DNA of 64,000 bases from Aldrovandia affinis (GCA_029706075.1 JAINUG010000309.1:170001-234000); one strand, 5' to 3'; positions 1 through 11,473 are shown, numbered from the stretch's first letter. The notes: generated from the letters alone by a model not told the origin. Made by a program: numbers and translations.

Positions 1-43
<43 letters not shown>

Positions 44-86
44 ACTCACACACACACACACACACACTCACACACACACAGACACA

Positions 87-125
<39 letters not shown>

Positions 126-212
126 AGACACACACACACACAGACACAGACACAGACACACACACAGACACAGACACACACACACACAGACACAGACACA
201 CACACACACACA
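1..212 (+). repeat. CA microsatellite with CAGACA variants
   Basis: CA repeats interrupted by periodic CAGACACAGACA. It begins at the window edge, so it may be longer. Confidence 0.95.
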
Positions 213-618
213 GGCAGAATGAAGGACTCCAGCAGCTGTGCCAGAGAGGAATGCCAAACGTTTCCCAAGGAAAGAATTCCCGCTTCAGGAAAACCTCGGA
301 GAGGAAGTGAGGGAAGAAATCAGGCTGGGGGGAGGTGTGGGGGGAGGGGGGGATGAGGGGGGGTGCAGAGCCAGAGCAGGAGAGCCCCCGGACCATCACT
401 CTCCCCCCACGGCCCCCCCCCCAGGCCCCGCTGCTGGCGCCCGTCCAGAGCTGGAGTTTGCAGAAAAACCCAAAACTAAACAAAACGGCTTCGCCCCCAA
501 ACACCCCCTCCCCCACCAGCCAGAACCACAGCAGCGACTGCCATCCTATAATAATGTGTGCGGGGGCAGGAGGGGGCACGGTCTGAAATGGATCCCCGCG
601 AATACCTCAAACCCCCCC

Positions 619-661
<43 letters not shown>

Positions 662-830
662 ACACACACACACCCCTAAAGATCCATACAGGATACTCAA
701 TACGGCCGCGGGGGGGTTTTACAGGAAGCTGGGCTAATTGAGAATGGATGGACTCGACACACATGGTAAATAAGAGTGAGGGGCCAATCAATGGAGCCCA
801 TTAGACCTGGAGCTCCGAACGACCGTGAAA
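213..830. other. No gene seen
   Basis: GC-rich unique DNA with a G-run near 330-365 and a C-run near 410-422. Open frames are short and low in complexity. Confidence 0.6.
611..675 (+). repeat. C-run and CA microsatellite
   Basis: A run of C is followed by CA repeat with one CTCA interruption. Confidence 0.95.
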
Positions 831-992
831 CCAGCAGCCTTATTCACCCCCAACATCCCCACTCAACACACACACACACACACACACCAGCGGCCTTATT
901 CACCCCCAACATCCCCACTCAACACACACACACACATGCACACGCACTTATTCACCGCCAACATCCCCACACAACACACACACACACACATC
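831..992 (+). repeat. Three copies of a 56-58 bp unit with CA tracts
   Basis: CCTTATTCACCCCCAACATC followed by CCCACTCAACACACAC recurs at about 838, 894 and 947. Confidence 0.85.
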
Positions 993-1070
993 ACACCTGA
1001 GACAGACAGACAAACCAGGATCAAACACACATCCACACACCAGGAGATATGACAGACAGACAAACCAGGA

Positions 1071-1538
1071 GCCAAAGGTATCCCAGAGATTGAAAGATCA
1101 GCAGCCACACGCCCAAAGATTGCGAGACGTAAACCAGCGGCCATAATCGCGCCCGTCGGCGTGACAGCTCCCTGCCCTGTTTACATTTTCCCGCCGCGCT
1201 CCGTTCAGCGGTTTGCATTTCATTTCAGCGTGGATCAAACGCCTCCCATTGCACACCGCCGTTCCGTAATGAGCCTCTAAGAAGCTCCACATTTACATAA
1301 AATGCTTAATTAAGTCAGGAGAGCAGGAGGGGGGGTGGGGAGGTGGTGGGGGCGGGGAATCCCAAACAGACAAACGCTCAAATGTGAAGCGCTTTGAGCC
1401 GGACACCAGACCGCGAGAGATCGGGAGCTGGGGCCTACTGCTGGACGACTGGCCGGGTCAAACACTGCAGACGCTCACGCGAAGCCATCGCTGAACTCCG
1501 GGGCAATAACAGCAGCCCTCAGGAGACAGCGTGCGTAC
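1071..1538. other. Intronic unique DNA
   Basis: The stretch 1,190-1,320 is AT-rich with ATGCTTAATTAAGTCAGG. It could be conserved noncoding DNA. No gene. Confidence 0.4.
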
Positions 1539-1781
1539 AGAGCCGTGATGGAGGAGAGACAGAGCTGTAATGGAGGAGAGACAGAGCTGTGATGGAGGAG
1601 AGACAGAGCCGTGATGGAGGAGAGACAGCGCTGTGATGGAGGAGAGACAGCGCCGTGATGGAGGAGAGACAGCGCCGTGATGAAGGAGAGACAGCGCGCG
1701 AGACAGAGCCGTGATGGAGGAGACAGAGAGACAGAGCGTGGACAGAGCCGTGATGGAGGGGAGACAGCGCTGTGATGGAGG
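1539..1781 (+). repeat. 22-bp minisatellite, about 11 copies
   Basis: The unit is close to GAGACAGAGCCGTGATGGAG plus GA, with GCC/GCT and GAGCC/GCGCC variants; the right part is disordered. Confidence 0.9.
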
Positions 1782-2088
1782 ACCGCTCGCTCAGAGGAGA
1801 TGAAGTGATTAACCCAGAGTAATGATCACAGCGAGACTCGCTGGACAGTAATGCGCTCGCCATGTTAGAAACCAGCGGCTGTCCTCCAGGGTCTGAGCAA
1901 CATCCCAACGCTGAGTCCTGGAGCCTGGCCTTGTTTCAGGAGGGATAGCGGCTCCTGTTTCTGCCAAAAGGTGTCAGAAGGTTTCCTCAAGACTGTGCAG
2001 TCACACAAATGCTGGGCTACAGGTGTCATTTAACTGTTCCAGTCTTGGGAAAAAGCTTTGTAATTTGCCTGCTCAAGACGTTTGCAAC

Positions 2089-2205
2089 GCTAAGCATGCT
2101 GGGATACTGGGTCTCCACGCTAAGCATGCTGGGATACTGGGTCTCCACGCTAAGCATGCTGGGATACTGGGTCTCCACGCTAAGCATGCTGGGATACTGG
2201 GTCTG
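2089..2205 (+). repeat. 30-bp minisatellite, nearly four copies
   Basis: GCTAAGCATGCTGGGATACT plus GGGTCTCCAC repeats without error from 2089, with the last copy ending early. Confidence 0.95.
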
Positions 2206-2382
2206 GATGGCTGCTAGCCGGGCTGGTTCTGGCCCTAGGTTGTTCCGTGTTTGTCACAAGCTCAGGGGATAGGGCTCTGGGGAGGTTACAGTTAAAGGGG
2301 TGTGTGTGAACGCCCTGGGACGAGGGCAATGTCCTGGGAGGGAGGGGCTGTGTGGCAGCCAGCCAGACCAGGGAGGGCTGTG

Positions 2383-2412
2383 TGCACACAAGCACACACG
2401 CACACACACACA

Positions 2413-2448
<36 letters not shown>
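2383..2448 (+). repeat. CA microsatellite
   Basis: CA repeats with GCAC and AAAC interruptions. Confidence 0.95.
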
Positions 2449-2449
<1 letters not shown>

Positions 2450-2987
2450 CTCTCTCCCCCAGGACCGCCAGGATTAATCGCCTTATTTCTTTTTACTTGG
2501 TAACAGGCTGGAATTGATGATGTCAAGCCTCTGGGCCCGACAACAGAGGAAATTCACTTACGACCATTAAGATGTGCGCGTAGCTCAGCTGATGGGAAGA
2601 TTATATACAGGATATATATTTATTTATTTCATGTTTATTTGAGTAGGGACAGATACAGAAAGCACAGACACATTTCATCAACAACACGCTGATGCCCTGT
2701 ATCAAAACATTTGTAGCTTGCGCTAATTTTCAATGTTCGTCCCTAGTTGGGCTTTTAAAAGTGAGTAAACCTACACACAGATGTTGGGCAAGACAATACA
2801 AATACAAGAAATAAAATCATTTTAGGACAGAATAGCACTGAAAAAGAATAACAGCACTAACAGTATAAAAAGTATGCTTGGCCTACGCATGCGTGCATGT
2901 CTGTGTGTCTTTTAGTAACTGTTTGATTTTAATTTTGAAATGAGCAAAGTCATGCTCTAGCTTAGTCTCTTTAGGGAGAGAATTCCA
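2449..2987. other. Interspersed DNA that hosts the 3.0-kb SINE
   Basis: GAGTAGGGACAGATACAGAA and CATTTCATCAACAACACGCT look like an old dispersed element. No coding potential. Confidence 0.4.
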
Positions 2988-3002
2988 CACATTAGTACCT
3001 TT

Positions 3003-3378
3003 TTTTTTTTTTTTTCTGATTTTTTCCCCGTTTTTCTCCCAATTTAGTAGCCAATTATACCCTCTATTTTATTTTCAATTCCCCACCCTCACGAGTCCGC
3101 CGCCCGTCCTCCGGGAACGAGATTCGTATTCCTGGACCTATTTCCCCGCCTTCTTTCGAGACGGAGATCTTCCACGGACTCCATTAACCTTCTCCTCGGC
3201 GGACTCGTGCTGGCTCTCCCTCCCCCTCCCCGGAGGCGGACAGCCAAATGCCGCCTCCGATCGGGCTGACGACCAGGGCCGGTCTGGTAGAAACGCGGGT
3301 TTCGATCCGCGTCTCTGACGGGCAGCGCACACCGCTCCAAAGCGCGGTGCACTAGACCGCTGGGCCATCCGCCAGCCC
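3003..3378 (-). mobile_element. SINE family B, full length with target-site duplication
   Basis: Read on the minus strand it has a tRNA-like head (A box in GGCCCAGCGGTCTAG, B box in GGATCGAAACCC), a GC-rich body and the tail AATTGGCTACTAAATTGGGA followed by poly(A). The 15-bp string CACATTAGTACCTTT flanks both ends (2988-3002 and 3379-3393), so the insertion is well defined. The flanking DNA is one sequence split by the SINE. Confidence 0.85.
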
Positions 3379-3411
3379 CACATTAGTACCTTTGACGCTA
3401 AAAAGCAGTCT

Positions 3412-3690
3412 GGCTGGCCTCCCGGGGGGTCTAGCGGTTACAGCGTTCGACGCTGGCCACTGCGACCGGGGTTCCATTCCACCGGCCGCGCCAGAGACGG
3501 CTCTGGCCGGGAGTGCCACTAGGGGGCGGCGATTGGCTGTCCGCCCCAGGGAGGGGGGAGGGAAGCCGATATGAGCTCGCTGCGTATAGGAGCGGCTCTG
3601 TGTACTGGAGTTACAGTAGACGGCTTGGTGAGTGTTGGCTTGGAGGAGGCGGTACATCGCCTTTGTCACTGCCGGTCTCAACACCCCACA
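3412..3690 (+). mobile_element. SINE family A, 3'-truncated
   Basis: The head CCTCCCGGGGGGTCTAGCGG carries the A box and GGGGTTCCATTCC the B box. The body includes GCCACTAGGGGGCGGC and CCGATATGAGCTCGCTGCG. The common tail is missing; the copy breaks off after CACTGCCGGTCTCA. Confidence 0.75.
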
Positions 3691-3714
3691 ATGCTGTCCC
3701 CCCCTCACCCCACC

Positions 3715-3882
3715 AGGGTCAGACACACATTTGAAATACTGCACGCTACACATTGGTGCTGGTTGAGGTGAGTTGCCTCCCTATCGTTGTAAAGCGCTTT
3801 GAGTTCCTTGGGGGAAAAAAGCACTGTATAAATCCAAGATTAATTCATTCATTCACTCATTCATTCATTCATTCATTCCAGC
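3715..3882 (+). repeat. L2-like retroposon 3' end with (ATTC)n tail
   Basis: GTAAAGCGCTTTGAGT and AGCACTGTATAAATCC followed by ATTC repeats are the typical 3' terminus of short fish retroposons of LINE-2 type. Only the terminus is present. Confidence 0.6.
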
Positions 3883-3884
3883 AC

Positions 3885-4300
3885 CAAGCTCGGGGTCACA
3901 GAGCCTAAACACAATCCAGGGTGCTGTTTTTGATGTGTGCAGCCCCCACCTGGGTTTTGATGATGTGCAGCACCCACCTGGGTGAACAACCAACCAGCCA
4001 ATGTGCAGCACCCACCTGGGTGAACGTGACGGCAGCCATAGTGCGCCAGTACAAACCCACCACACATCAGATACACAGTGGAGAGGCCAGGAGGGAGGGA
4101 ATGAATTAACTCCATGTGTATATATATATATTGTCTTGGTTGTGAATTTGGCCAGGACACCGGGTTAACACCCTACTCTTTTTAGAAAAGCGCCATGGGA
4201 TCTTTTATGAGCACAGAGAGTCAGGGCCTTGGTTTTTACCGTCCCATCCCAACGACGGACATAATGAGGAGAGTGGCAGTGACCTCTGACCCATACATGC
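3885..4300 (+). repeat. Fragment of a widespread fish dispersed repeat
   Basis: It holds GCAGCACCCACCTGGGTGAA twice and GCCATGGGATCTTTTATGAG with CACAGAGAGTCAGG. I recognise these as parts of a repeat common in fish genomes. A related fragment lies at 35,925-36,080. It does not code. Confidence 0.6.
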
Positions 4301-4443
4301 TGGGCTCTATCAACACAGCCAGCCAGGAGTTCAGAGGTTTAGGGTGGGGGGGGGGGATAGGGCACCTTACCCTGAGTCTAATCTTGTCCCTGAAACCCTA
4401 TAGGCCGCAGACACAGCTCCACAAACTCATAACTCAGAGCAGG

Positions 4444-4787
4444 GTCCTCCCGCGTGGTCTAGCAGTCAGAGCGCGACGCTGGCCAAGGCGACCGGGGTTC
4501 CATTCCACGGCGCGCCAGGGCTCTCCATTCCACCGGTTGGCTGTCGCCCCAGGGAGGGATAAAAGCCGAAGGAAAGACTCCCTGCATATATGAGTGGTCT
4601 TGTGTGTCGGTGACAGGCTTTGGCCTAGACGGGCACTGGCTCGGAGGAGGCGGTACAGCGCTCACTACTGGCCGGACTACGGCAGTGAGTTCTCATACAA
4701 GGGAGGGGATAATTATCACAAAAAAAGATAGAGAGGGGTATAATTGGATACTAAAAGTGGGGGGGGGGCAGGGGGAAAAAAAATAAT
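4444..4787 (+). mobile_element. SINE family A with target-site duplication
   Basis: The head CCTCCCGCGTGGTCTAGCAG is joined to a shortened body and an A-rich end. The flanks AAACTCATAACTCAG (from 4423) and AAACTCATAAATCAG (from 4788), with following bases also shared, form an imperfect duplication of about 21 bp. Confidence 0.75.
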
Positions 4788-4808
4788 AAACTCATAAATC
4801 AGTGCAGG

Positions 4809-5499
4809 AGCGGGGGGTGATGTGGACTCGCAGTCAGGAGCTTTTCAGCTTTTTCAGAAAATGCAAACGCAACATCAACGCAGCCTTTGCAACCCACGCA
4901 GAGGGGGTTTCAGAGGGTGTCGCATACCTAGCACAAAAATCAAACCGTTCACCTAGATGTTGCGCATCATTGATTGGTTGGTTAGCGAATGGAGGCGGAG
5001 CTGTCCTAGTCATAGTTCATAGGTCACAGTTAATCAAGCTAACAATAGAGATAGCTAACTAACAAACAAACTGTTTGTTTGTGTTAACTAGGCACTAGCA
5101 ATCTGCTACAAAAGCAGTTTCCCTGCTTTCATGAAAACTTTACAGACCTTGTTCAACGCATTCTGACGCATTCACAAGGCCTTTTGTCACCTCTAGACAA
5201 TGGCCATAAACGTTTCCATAAGCATAGCAGCATATAACTGACAATTGTGTTATGAAGAACGGAATGACACGTCACACATTATGTCTCGCACACACACACT
5301 CAAGACATCACGTGTCACATGTCCTATGAAAATCCCCTGTTATAAGCGTATAAAGTTATTCATGCTTATGACAGCATGTAGAGGCCGAGAGGGAGAAACA
5401 GCGCTGCCTCAGAACGGGACCAGCAGCTCAGAGCCTCAGGGACGCGTGACAGGGAGACGAACGGAAGAGGAAGCTCCTGAGACCAGCAAACAGGGGGAA
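4809..5499. other. No gene seen
   Basis: AT-rich unique DNA with CTGCTTTCATGAAAACTTTA and TTATGAAGAACGGAATGACA; possibly an old DNA transposon but no ends are defined. Confidence 0.4.
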
Positions 5500-5765
5500 C
5501 CTGACCCCAAACCCACAGCCTTCAGGAGGGGAACAGGCTGAACCTGACCCCAAACCCACAGCCTTCAGGGGGGAACAGGCTGAACCTCACCCCAAACCCA
5601 CACCTCAGGGGGAACAGGCCCAAACCCACAGCCTTCAGGGGGGGGGAACCTCACCCCAAACCCACAGCCTTCAGGAGGAGAACAGGGGAACCTGACCCCA
5701 AACCCACAGCCTTCAGGGGGGGAACAGGGGGAACCTGACCCCAAACCCACAGCCTTCAGGAGGGG
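5500..5765 (+). repeat. Minisatellite of about 40 bp, seven imperfect copies
   Basis: CCCCAAACCCACAGCCTTCA then GGAGGGGAACAGG recurs with length changes in the G-run and in the CTGAACCT part. Confidence 0.9.
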
Positions 5766-6387
5766 GGACAGACTGGGGTGTGCGGTGCATCAACCTCCAG
5801 CCGAAAGAGCTCTCCGCCTGAGATCCAGCGCCTTGGTTACGAGGCTGGGGCAGAAACTCCGGTAACGCTGAGCGTGCATTTTCTACACCAGCGTCTGGGG
5901 AAGTCCTGTACACAGCCATTCGATGACTCATTCCACACCAACAGCAGGAACTTTAAAACAACCTTCTCTCCACTCGCCATGACGAAGAGCAGCATCAAAA
6001 TGAAACTCTCTCACTTCCAGTCCGCAGTTTCCAAAGACGCAGCGACACTGGAGTGAAAATGAAACTTGATTATTTAAAGTTTAAAAACACGGTGATGATG
6101 ATCTTTGTTGATATAATCTCCTTTGAAGTTTTATTTTGAGATTTTCGATTTTTTTTTGCTCCATCCTCTTTTACATTTCACTTCTCTAAATATGTAACAA
6201 TAACAGTGACCTACTGACCTACTGTGTCACAAAAGGCAAGATAAGAACTGAGAAAGCAAGCACAAGATGATGAATCAATAGTATAAAACACAGGCTGATC
6301 ACATGATCTGCAGACACACTCCTCATGAACGGCTGTGCCACCGCTGTAGGGAACACACCACAAACCTGACACTCTGCAGGATATCCT
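5766..6387. other. No gene seen
   Basis: Unique DNA; the longest frame (92 codons, plus, from 5,778) has no recognisable domain. Confidence 0.5.
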
Positions 6388-6415
6388 GAGAGAGAGAAAG
6401 GGAGAGAGAGAGAGA

Positions 6416-6462
<47 letters not shown>

Positions 6463-6497
6463 AAGGGAGAGGGAGAGAGAGAGAGACAGAGAGAGAC

Positions 6498-6534
<37 letters not shown>

Positions 6535-6675
6535 GAGAGAGAGAGACAGGGAGAGAGAGAGAGAGGGAGAGAGAGAAAGGAGAGGGAGAGAGAGAGGGAG
6601 AGAGAGAGACAGGAGAGAGAGAGAGGGAGAGAGAGAAAGGGAGAGGGAGAGAGAGAGGGAGAGAGAGAGAGAGAT
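6388..6675 (+). repeat. GA polypurine tract
   Basis: Nearly pure purine for about 290 bp, with GAAAGGAGAG and GACAGGGAGAG variants. The complementary strand is a pyrimidine tract. Confidence 0.95.
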
Positions 6676-7354
6676 GAAGGGACAGCTGTTCTGGCGCAGA
6701 CTCTCTCTCCCTGACAGGCACACAGCTGCCCCCCCCCCATTCCACATTGGGGGAAAGATTCTAAATAATCGTGGGGTAAAAATAAACACAGCAGTGGAGG
6801 ACTAAGATGCTTAGAGAGCCAGGAGAGGCAGAGAAGAGATCCCCCCCCCCCTCCCCACCACGGCCACAAAACTCAACGCCACACAAACAGGTCGCAGCCC
6901 TGACACCCCTCCCCCACCCCCGGGTATCTGTGCCGTCTGCAGGAGCGTTTGCTTACATAGCCAGCGCCCACGACCGGTGAGCTGACCACACGTGCCCCCT
7001 GCCCCCGGGCTGTGGAGCAGAGCCAGGACCGCACGCACGGCTGCCCCACCCCCTGGCACACCCCCTCCCGACACGCTTTGCCCCCTCCCTCCAGAGGGGG
7101 AACATGCGGTCGGGAGCTGGGACGGCGCCACTTCCTCTCACGTCAGAGACGACACGCGAGCACAGCTCAAACTTCTCAAACAAGCCAAACGTCTCGCCCC
7201 AACGCGACCGCACGCGAGCACAGAGTCGCGTTTCCCCCTGAAACACACCAGGAGGAACAGGGATGTGTCGGATCTGGGCCCGGCATGAGCAATGAGCAGA
7301 GAGGCCTGGCTTTTGGTTTTCTTCACCACAGTGAAAAACTACATTTTTGTGAAC
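6676..7354. other. GC-rich intronic DNA
   Basis: C-runs at 6,731 and 6,841 and several GC-rich frames without recognisable domains. Confidence 0.5.
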
Positions 7355-7650
7355 TTGCTGCCCGTCTCTACGAGGCAAGCTAATTCTCAGAGGGCAGTGA
7401 ACTCTGCTTCCTTCGAGACAGAATTTGCCCCCACCCACATTCTGGAGACTCCCTTACGTGCTTCACGGCGAACCCGAGCCGGCTCACCCTCCCCCCTCCC
7501 CCTGGGCCCTGGTCATCAGCCCCGCCGCAGCCAAACGCCGCCCCTGATCAGGGCTGATGACCAGGGCCGGTCTGGTAGAGACGGGTTTAGAACCGTGTCC
7601 CTGACAGGCAGCGCACACTGCTGTCTATTGAACCAGCCAAGACATATCAC
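7355..7650 (-). mobile_element. SINE family B, tail missing
   Basis: Minus-strand copy with the GACGGGTTTAGAACC B-box region (seen on the plus strand) and GATCAGGGCTGATGACCAGG. The AT-rich tail is absent at the left end. Confidence 0.7.
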
Positions 7651-7667
7651 AATTCTGACTGGAAATC

Positions 7668-7880
7668 ATTAAGGCATTTAGCAGACACTCTTATCCCAAA
7701 CTTCCTTTTTTTCCCTTAAAAACATACAATCCAGTTAAACAGCTGGATATTTTAAAAGAAGCAATTCAGGTTAAGTAAATTCCTCAAGGGTACCTGCAAC
7801 CTCTGAGTTACAAGCCCAGTTCCCCTAACCTATATACTATACATATACATATACTCTAACTACACCACAGTGCCAGCTTA
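7668..7880 (-). mobile_element. SINE family C (CTGGGCTTGTAACTCAG head)
   Basis: Minus-strand copy. It has the 3' core GCATTTAGCAGACACTCTTA, the middle CAGCTGGATATTTTA and the tRNA-like part CTCTGAGTTACAAGCCCAG. Its B box is degraded. Other copies lie at 15.4 and 48.5 kb. Confidence 0.7.
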
Positions 7881-8109
7881 TATAAGGCAGTGTTAAGGCA
7901 AGCCCTCAGCGCACAAACCTGCAGGTTACAGAAAGCAGTGACAGCTCTCTCCACGCCGGCAGCCAGCCAATCACGGTGTGAGAATGTGCCTGGCGCCGTG
8001 CCAACCGTGTTCATGGAAACACCTGGCGCTCGCCTGCCTCAGGACCACATCATCTTCAGCATCCTCACACCAAACAAACATCCACAAATTGGCATAATAT
8101 TACCTTTTT

Positions 8110-8461
8110 TCTCTGATTTCTTCCCTGTTTTTCTCCCAATTTAGTGGCCAATTATACCCTCTATTTCTTTTGATTCACCCCCCCCACAAACACGCCGCCC
8201 GTCACTAAGGGGCAAGCTAATTCCCCGAGGCCGGTGATGATTAGCCTCCTCCGAGACGGAACTCGCCCACCCACGTGCTGGAGACTCCCTTACGTGCTTC
8301 TTGGCGACCTTGTGCCAGCTCACCCTCCCCCTCCCCTGGGGTGGACAGCCAAACGCCGCCCCCGATCGGGGGGGGCGCAGTCGGGTTTCGAACCACGGCT
8401 GCAGTGGACAACTTGCATTCCGGGTGAATGCTTTGACCGCTACGCCACCCGAGGCCCGTCT
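8110..8461 (-). mobile_element. SINE with family B body and a different tRNA-like head (B')
   Basis: The body and tail match family B but the head reads (minus) GCCTCGGGTGGCGTAGCGG then GTGGTTCGAAACCCG. The flanking strings ATAATATTACCTTTT (8095) and ATAATATCACCTTTT (8462) are a 15-bp target-site duplication with one mismatch, so this is a genuine single insertion with its own head. Confidence 0.8.
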
Positions 8462-8476
8462 ATAATATCACCTTTT

Positions 8477-9054
8477 AAAAAATATATTACCGTTATTAAA
8501 AAGAATGCAAATAAAAATAGGCCAGATTTTCCACACCGCATTGATCTCACCATGTATTAAAGCACATCCTGTAACCGGAAACATGTGTAGAGACAGAATA
8601 CACTCAGGTAATCACTAATCACTAATTAGGGAAAATGACATTTTAATTATATTTATGGTTTATTACATGAATGTATGTAAGGGTACAGTAGGAAACCCAA
8701 CGCAGTTTCACATGCGGCAGTAAAGCTTTTTTCTTTCTTAATAAATCAGTGTCCATTTGAGAAGTGCCCTGTAACAATCCGTGTTCACAGAGCCAGTGCC
8801 CGAATTCAATATCGGCTGCAATCTGAAAACAATCTGCAATCTGTCCTGGCTACAGCCCCAGATTTGCTGAATGTCACGCTGAATTAGTGTCAGACGCCCT
8901 GTTTCGCCTCTGACAGGCCGGTCTCTGGGAGGGGAGGAAACGCAGCTTGTTCTGACCGTCTCAGGGCGGGGCTACGAGTTCTGAAGCCAATTCACATTTC
9001 TTGCATTCTCTCTGCAAACCCCTAGGCAGAAGCTAAGCTACACCAAGGGTTTAT
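8477..9054. other. No gene seen
   Basis: Unique AT-rich DNA, no repeat or frame of note. Confidence 0.5.
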
Positions 9055-9474
9055 AGTGTGTGTGTGTGTGTGTGTGTGTGTGAGAGTGAGTGTGTGTGCG
9101 TGCGTGTGTGTGTGTATGTGTGAGTGTGTGTGTGTGCATGTGTGTGTGTGTGAGTGTGTGTGTACGCGTGTGAGTGTGTGTGTGTGTGAGTGTGTGTGTG
9201 AGTGTGTGCATGCGTGTGAGTGTGTTTGTGAGTGTGTGTGTGTGTGTGAGTGTGAGTGCGAGTGTGCGTGAGTGAGTGTGTGTGTACGCGCATGAGTGTG
9301 TTTGTGAGTGTGTGTGTGAGTGTGTGAGTGTGAGTGCGAGTGTGTGTGTGTGTGTGTGTGTATGCATGTGAGTGTGTGCGTGCGTGTGAGTGTGTGCGTG
9401 TGAGAGTGAGAGTGTGTGAGTGTGTGTGTGTGTGTGAGTGTGTGTGTGTGTGAGCGTGTGAGAGTGAGAGTGTC
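9055..9474 (+). repeat. GT microsatellite with GAGTGTG variants
   Basis: About 420 bp of GT repeat with many GAGTGTG, GCGTGTG and TATGTG interruptions. Confidence 0.95.
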
Positions 9475-9504
9475 TTTCCCAAAGAGCCATAAAACTCTAG
9501 GAGG

Positions 9505-9640
9505 ACCCGATCAGGGCTGATGACCAGGGCCGGTCTGGTAGAGACGGGTTTAGAACCGCGTCCCTGACAGGCAGCGCACACTCGTACAGGACCAGCCAAG
9601 ATACGGGTGCATTAGACCACTACACTATCCACCACCCAGC
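9505..9640 (-). mobile_element. SINE family B, head fragment
   Basis: Only the 5' third is present, from GATCAGGGCTGATGACCAGG to CACTATCCACCACCC. It adjoins the GT tract on its left. Confidence 0.7.
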
Positions 9641-10061
9641 TCTGTGTTTTACTGAAATATATTATTTTATTCTCCACCTCCAGCACAGCCCCGCCCTGGC
9701 CCCGCCCCGGCCCCGCCCTTGGCCTCAATCCCCCATTAGCGCAGAATGATTAGCAGGTCGTTTTAGCGCCCCCCCCCCCACGCAGAGAACACAGAGAATG
9801 AGGCCGTGGGTAAATGAAGAGGCCCTGGGGGCAATGGAGCCTCAGAGAGAGGTGACATTTCCCCTCAGCCCCCCGCGCGCCCGTGTGACATTCAGATGGC
9901 TTAGCGCTGGGGGCTCCCTGGGTCTTACCAGGGGGCACGTCCCCCCCCCTGCAGCGCTGGGCCCCCACTCAGGAATAACGAGACACACAGAACAGAACAG
10001 AGAACATGTGAGCGACAGCCGCCAGTCAAGCAGCCAGGTGATCACACGCCAGCAGGTCTTT

Positions 10062-10573
10062 ACAGGTGTGTGTGTGTCAGTGCAGGTGTGTGTGTGTGTG
10101 TCTCAGTACAGGTGTGTGTGTGTCAGTACAGGTGTGTGTGTGTGTGTGTGTCTGTATCAGTGCAGGTGTGTGTGTCTCTATCAGTGCAGGTGTGTGTGTG
10201 TCTCTGTCAGTGCAGGTGTGTGTATCAGTGCAGGTGCGTGTGTGTCTCTATCAGTGCAGGTGCGTGTGTGTCTCTATCAGTGCAGGTGCGTGTGTGTCTC
10301 AGTGCAGGTGTGTCTCTATCAGTGCAGGTGCAGGTGTGTGTGTCAGTGCAGGTGTGTGTGTCTCAGTGCAGGTGTGTGTGTCAGTACAGTGCAGGTGTGA
10401 GTGCAGGTGTGTGTGTGTCAGTGCAGGTGTGTGTGTGTCAGTGCAGGTGTGTGTGTATCAGTGCAGGTGTGTGTGTGTCAGTGCAGGTGCAGGTGTGTGT
10501 GTGTCAGTACAGGTGTGTGTGTATCAGTACAGGTGTGTGTGTGTCAGTGCAGGTGTGTGTGTCAGTGCAGGTG
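10062..10573 (+). repeat. Minisatellite of about 20 bp, GTCAGTGCAGGTGTGTGTGT
   Basis: GCAGGTGTGTGTGTGTCAGT recurs with TCTCTATCAGT and TACAGGT variants over about 510 bp. All three forward frames are open, so its translations look like Cys/Val-rich proteins. Confidence 0.95.
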
Positions 10574-11091
10574 TATAAACGCTGCACATTGTGATAACAT
10601 GATTAATGATCATGAGTATGATGATGATGATGTTTATTGTTGTTATTGTGTTTGCAGGCTGTGCCCTTGTCCCAGCGTGACTCTCTGGCACTTCCTGTGT
10701 TGTCATGGGAGACGCTCCCCTGTGCCCCCCAGCACAGACAGGCCCCTGGGGAGCCCCCCCCCCGACCCCCACCCACAGCGCAGGAAGCACCCCCCCTCTC
10801 CACCTGAGGGGCAGGGAGGCACATCTGGACCCGCGGTGAGTAATGAGCCCCAGAGCTCTGCTGGGCACCTCCGCCACGCCAGGAGCCACCATCTCACACA
10901 GGTACCACCGCCTGTGGCCATGGTCGGCACGGTAACAACACCTTTACCAGGAAATGATAACCAGGCTGGCGATGACACCGCAGCGCACTGCCAGCTGCCA
11001 GCGGAGGAGGAATCCTCTCGGCGTGACATTAATGCTTGTGTTGGTCTTTAAAAAATAATGTAAAAATAAAAAATAAAAAATGGTACAATCA
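10574..11091. other. Unique DNA with an exon-like segment
   Basis: TTGTGTTTGCAG at 10,646-10,657 and CCCGCGGTGAGTAATG near 10,833 are good acceptor and donor matches with one open plus-strand frame between. The peptide is Pro-rich and unrecognised. Coding status is doubtful. Confidence 0.2.
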
Positions 11092-11212
11092 CCAGTTCTG
11101 AAGTCGCTGATTTTGCTCTTATTTGTGGGGCTGAAAAGCCCAGACGGCATTTTTGCTGTTTTTTACATTTCTTTCTTTATTTAAAAATAAAATCCCATCA
11201 CCTGAACAAAGT
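11092..11212 (+). repeat. Unclassified dispersed repeat, copy 1
   Basis: CTGATTTTGCTCTTATTTGT and GGCTGAAAAGCCCAGACGGC resemble 13,045-13,165 (CTGATTTTGCACTTATTCGT, CACTGAAAAGCCAGTTGGC), and both continue into T-rich DNA and AACAAAG. The two look like old copies of one element of about 120 bp. Confidence 0.45.
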
Positions 11213-11284
11213 CCACACATTTAGAGTAGCAGAAGCATATCGGGTACGATCAGGACGAACTTGCGCCGTAGGGAGCGGCCGTGT

Positions 11285-11473
11285 TTAACCCCTTAGAGGA
11301 GTGATGTTTGAGAGTTCTGCTTATAATTCTCAGTGTTCTGTCCTGGAATTCTGCAGCTCTTCGATGATGTCATCAGCAGCCCTTTATGACGTCATCAATT
11401 ACAATCAACCAGAATGTTCTGGCATGTTCTAGAATACACGTCACACTGTGACATCACTCCTCTAAGGGGTTAG
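11285..11473. mobile_element. piggyBac-like MITE
   Basis: TTAACCCCTTAGAGGAGTGA at the left is mirrored by CACTCCTCTAAGGGGTTAG at the right. The left end starts with TTAA, the piggyBac target; the right has TTAG, one base off. The interior has no coding potential. Confidence 0.6.

Noticed and set aside
6211..6869. Ser/Leu-rich frames of 140-216 codons
   Set aside because: Translations of the GA/CT tract; the same occurs at 13.6 kb and 38.4 kb.
9038..9599. Thr/His-rich and Cys/Val-rich frames over CA or GT tracts (also at 1, 20.8, 21.7, 29.1, 42.5, 45.1, 49.8, 50.2 and 60.4 kb)
   Set aside because: Dinucleotide repeats give endless open frames on both strands.
10066..10594. Cys/Val/Gln-rich frames of about 170 codons
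   Set aside because: Translations of the GCAGGTGTGTGTGT minisatellite in overlapping phases.
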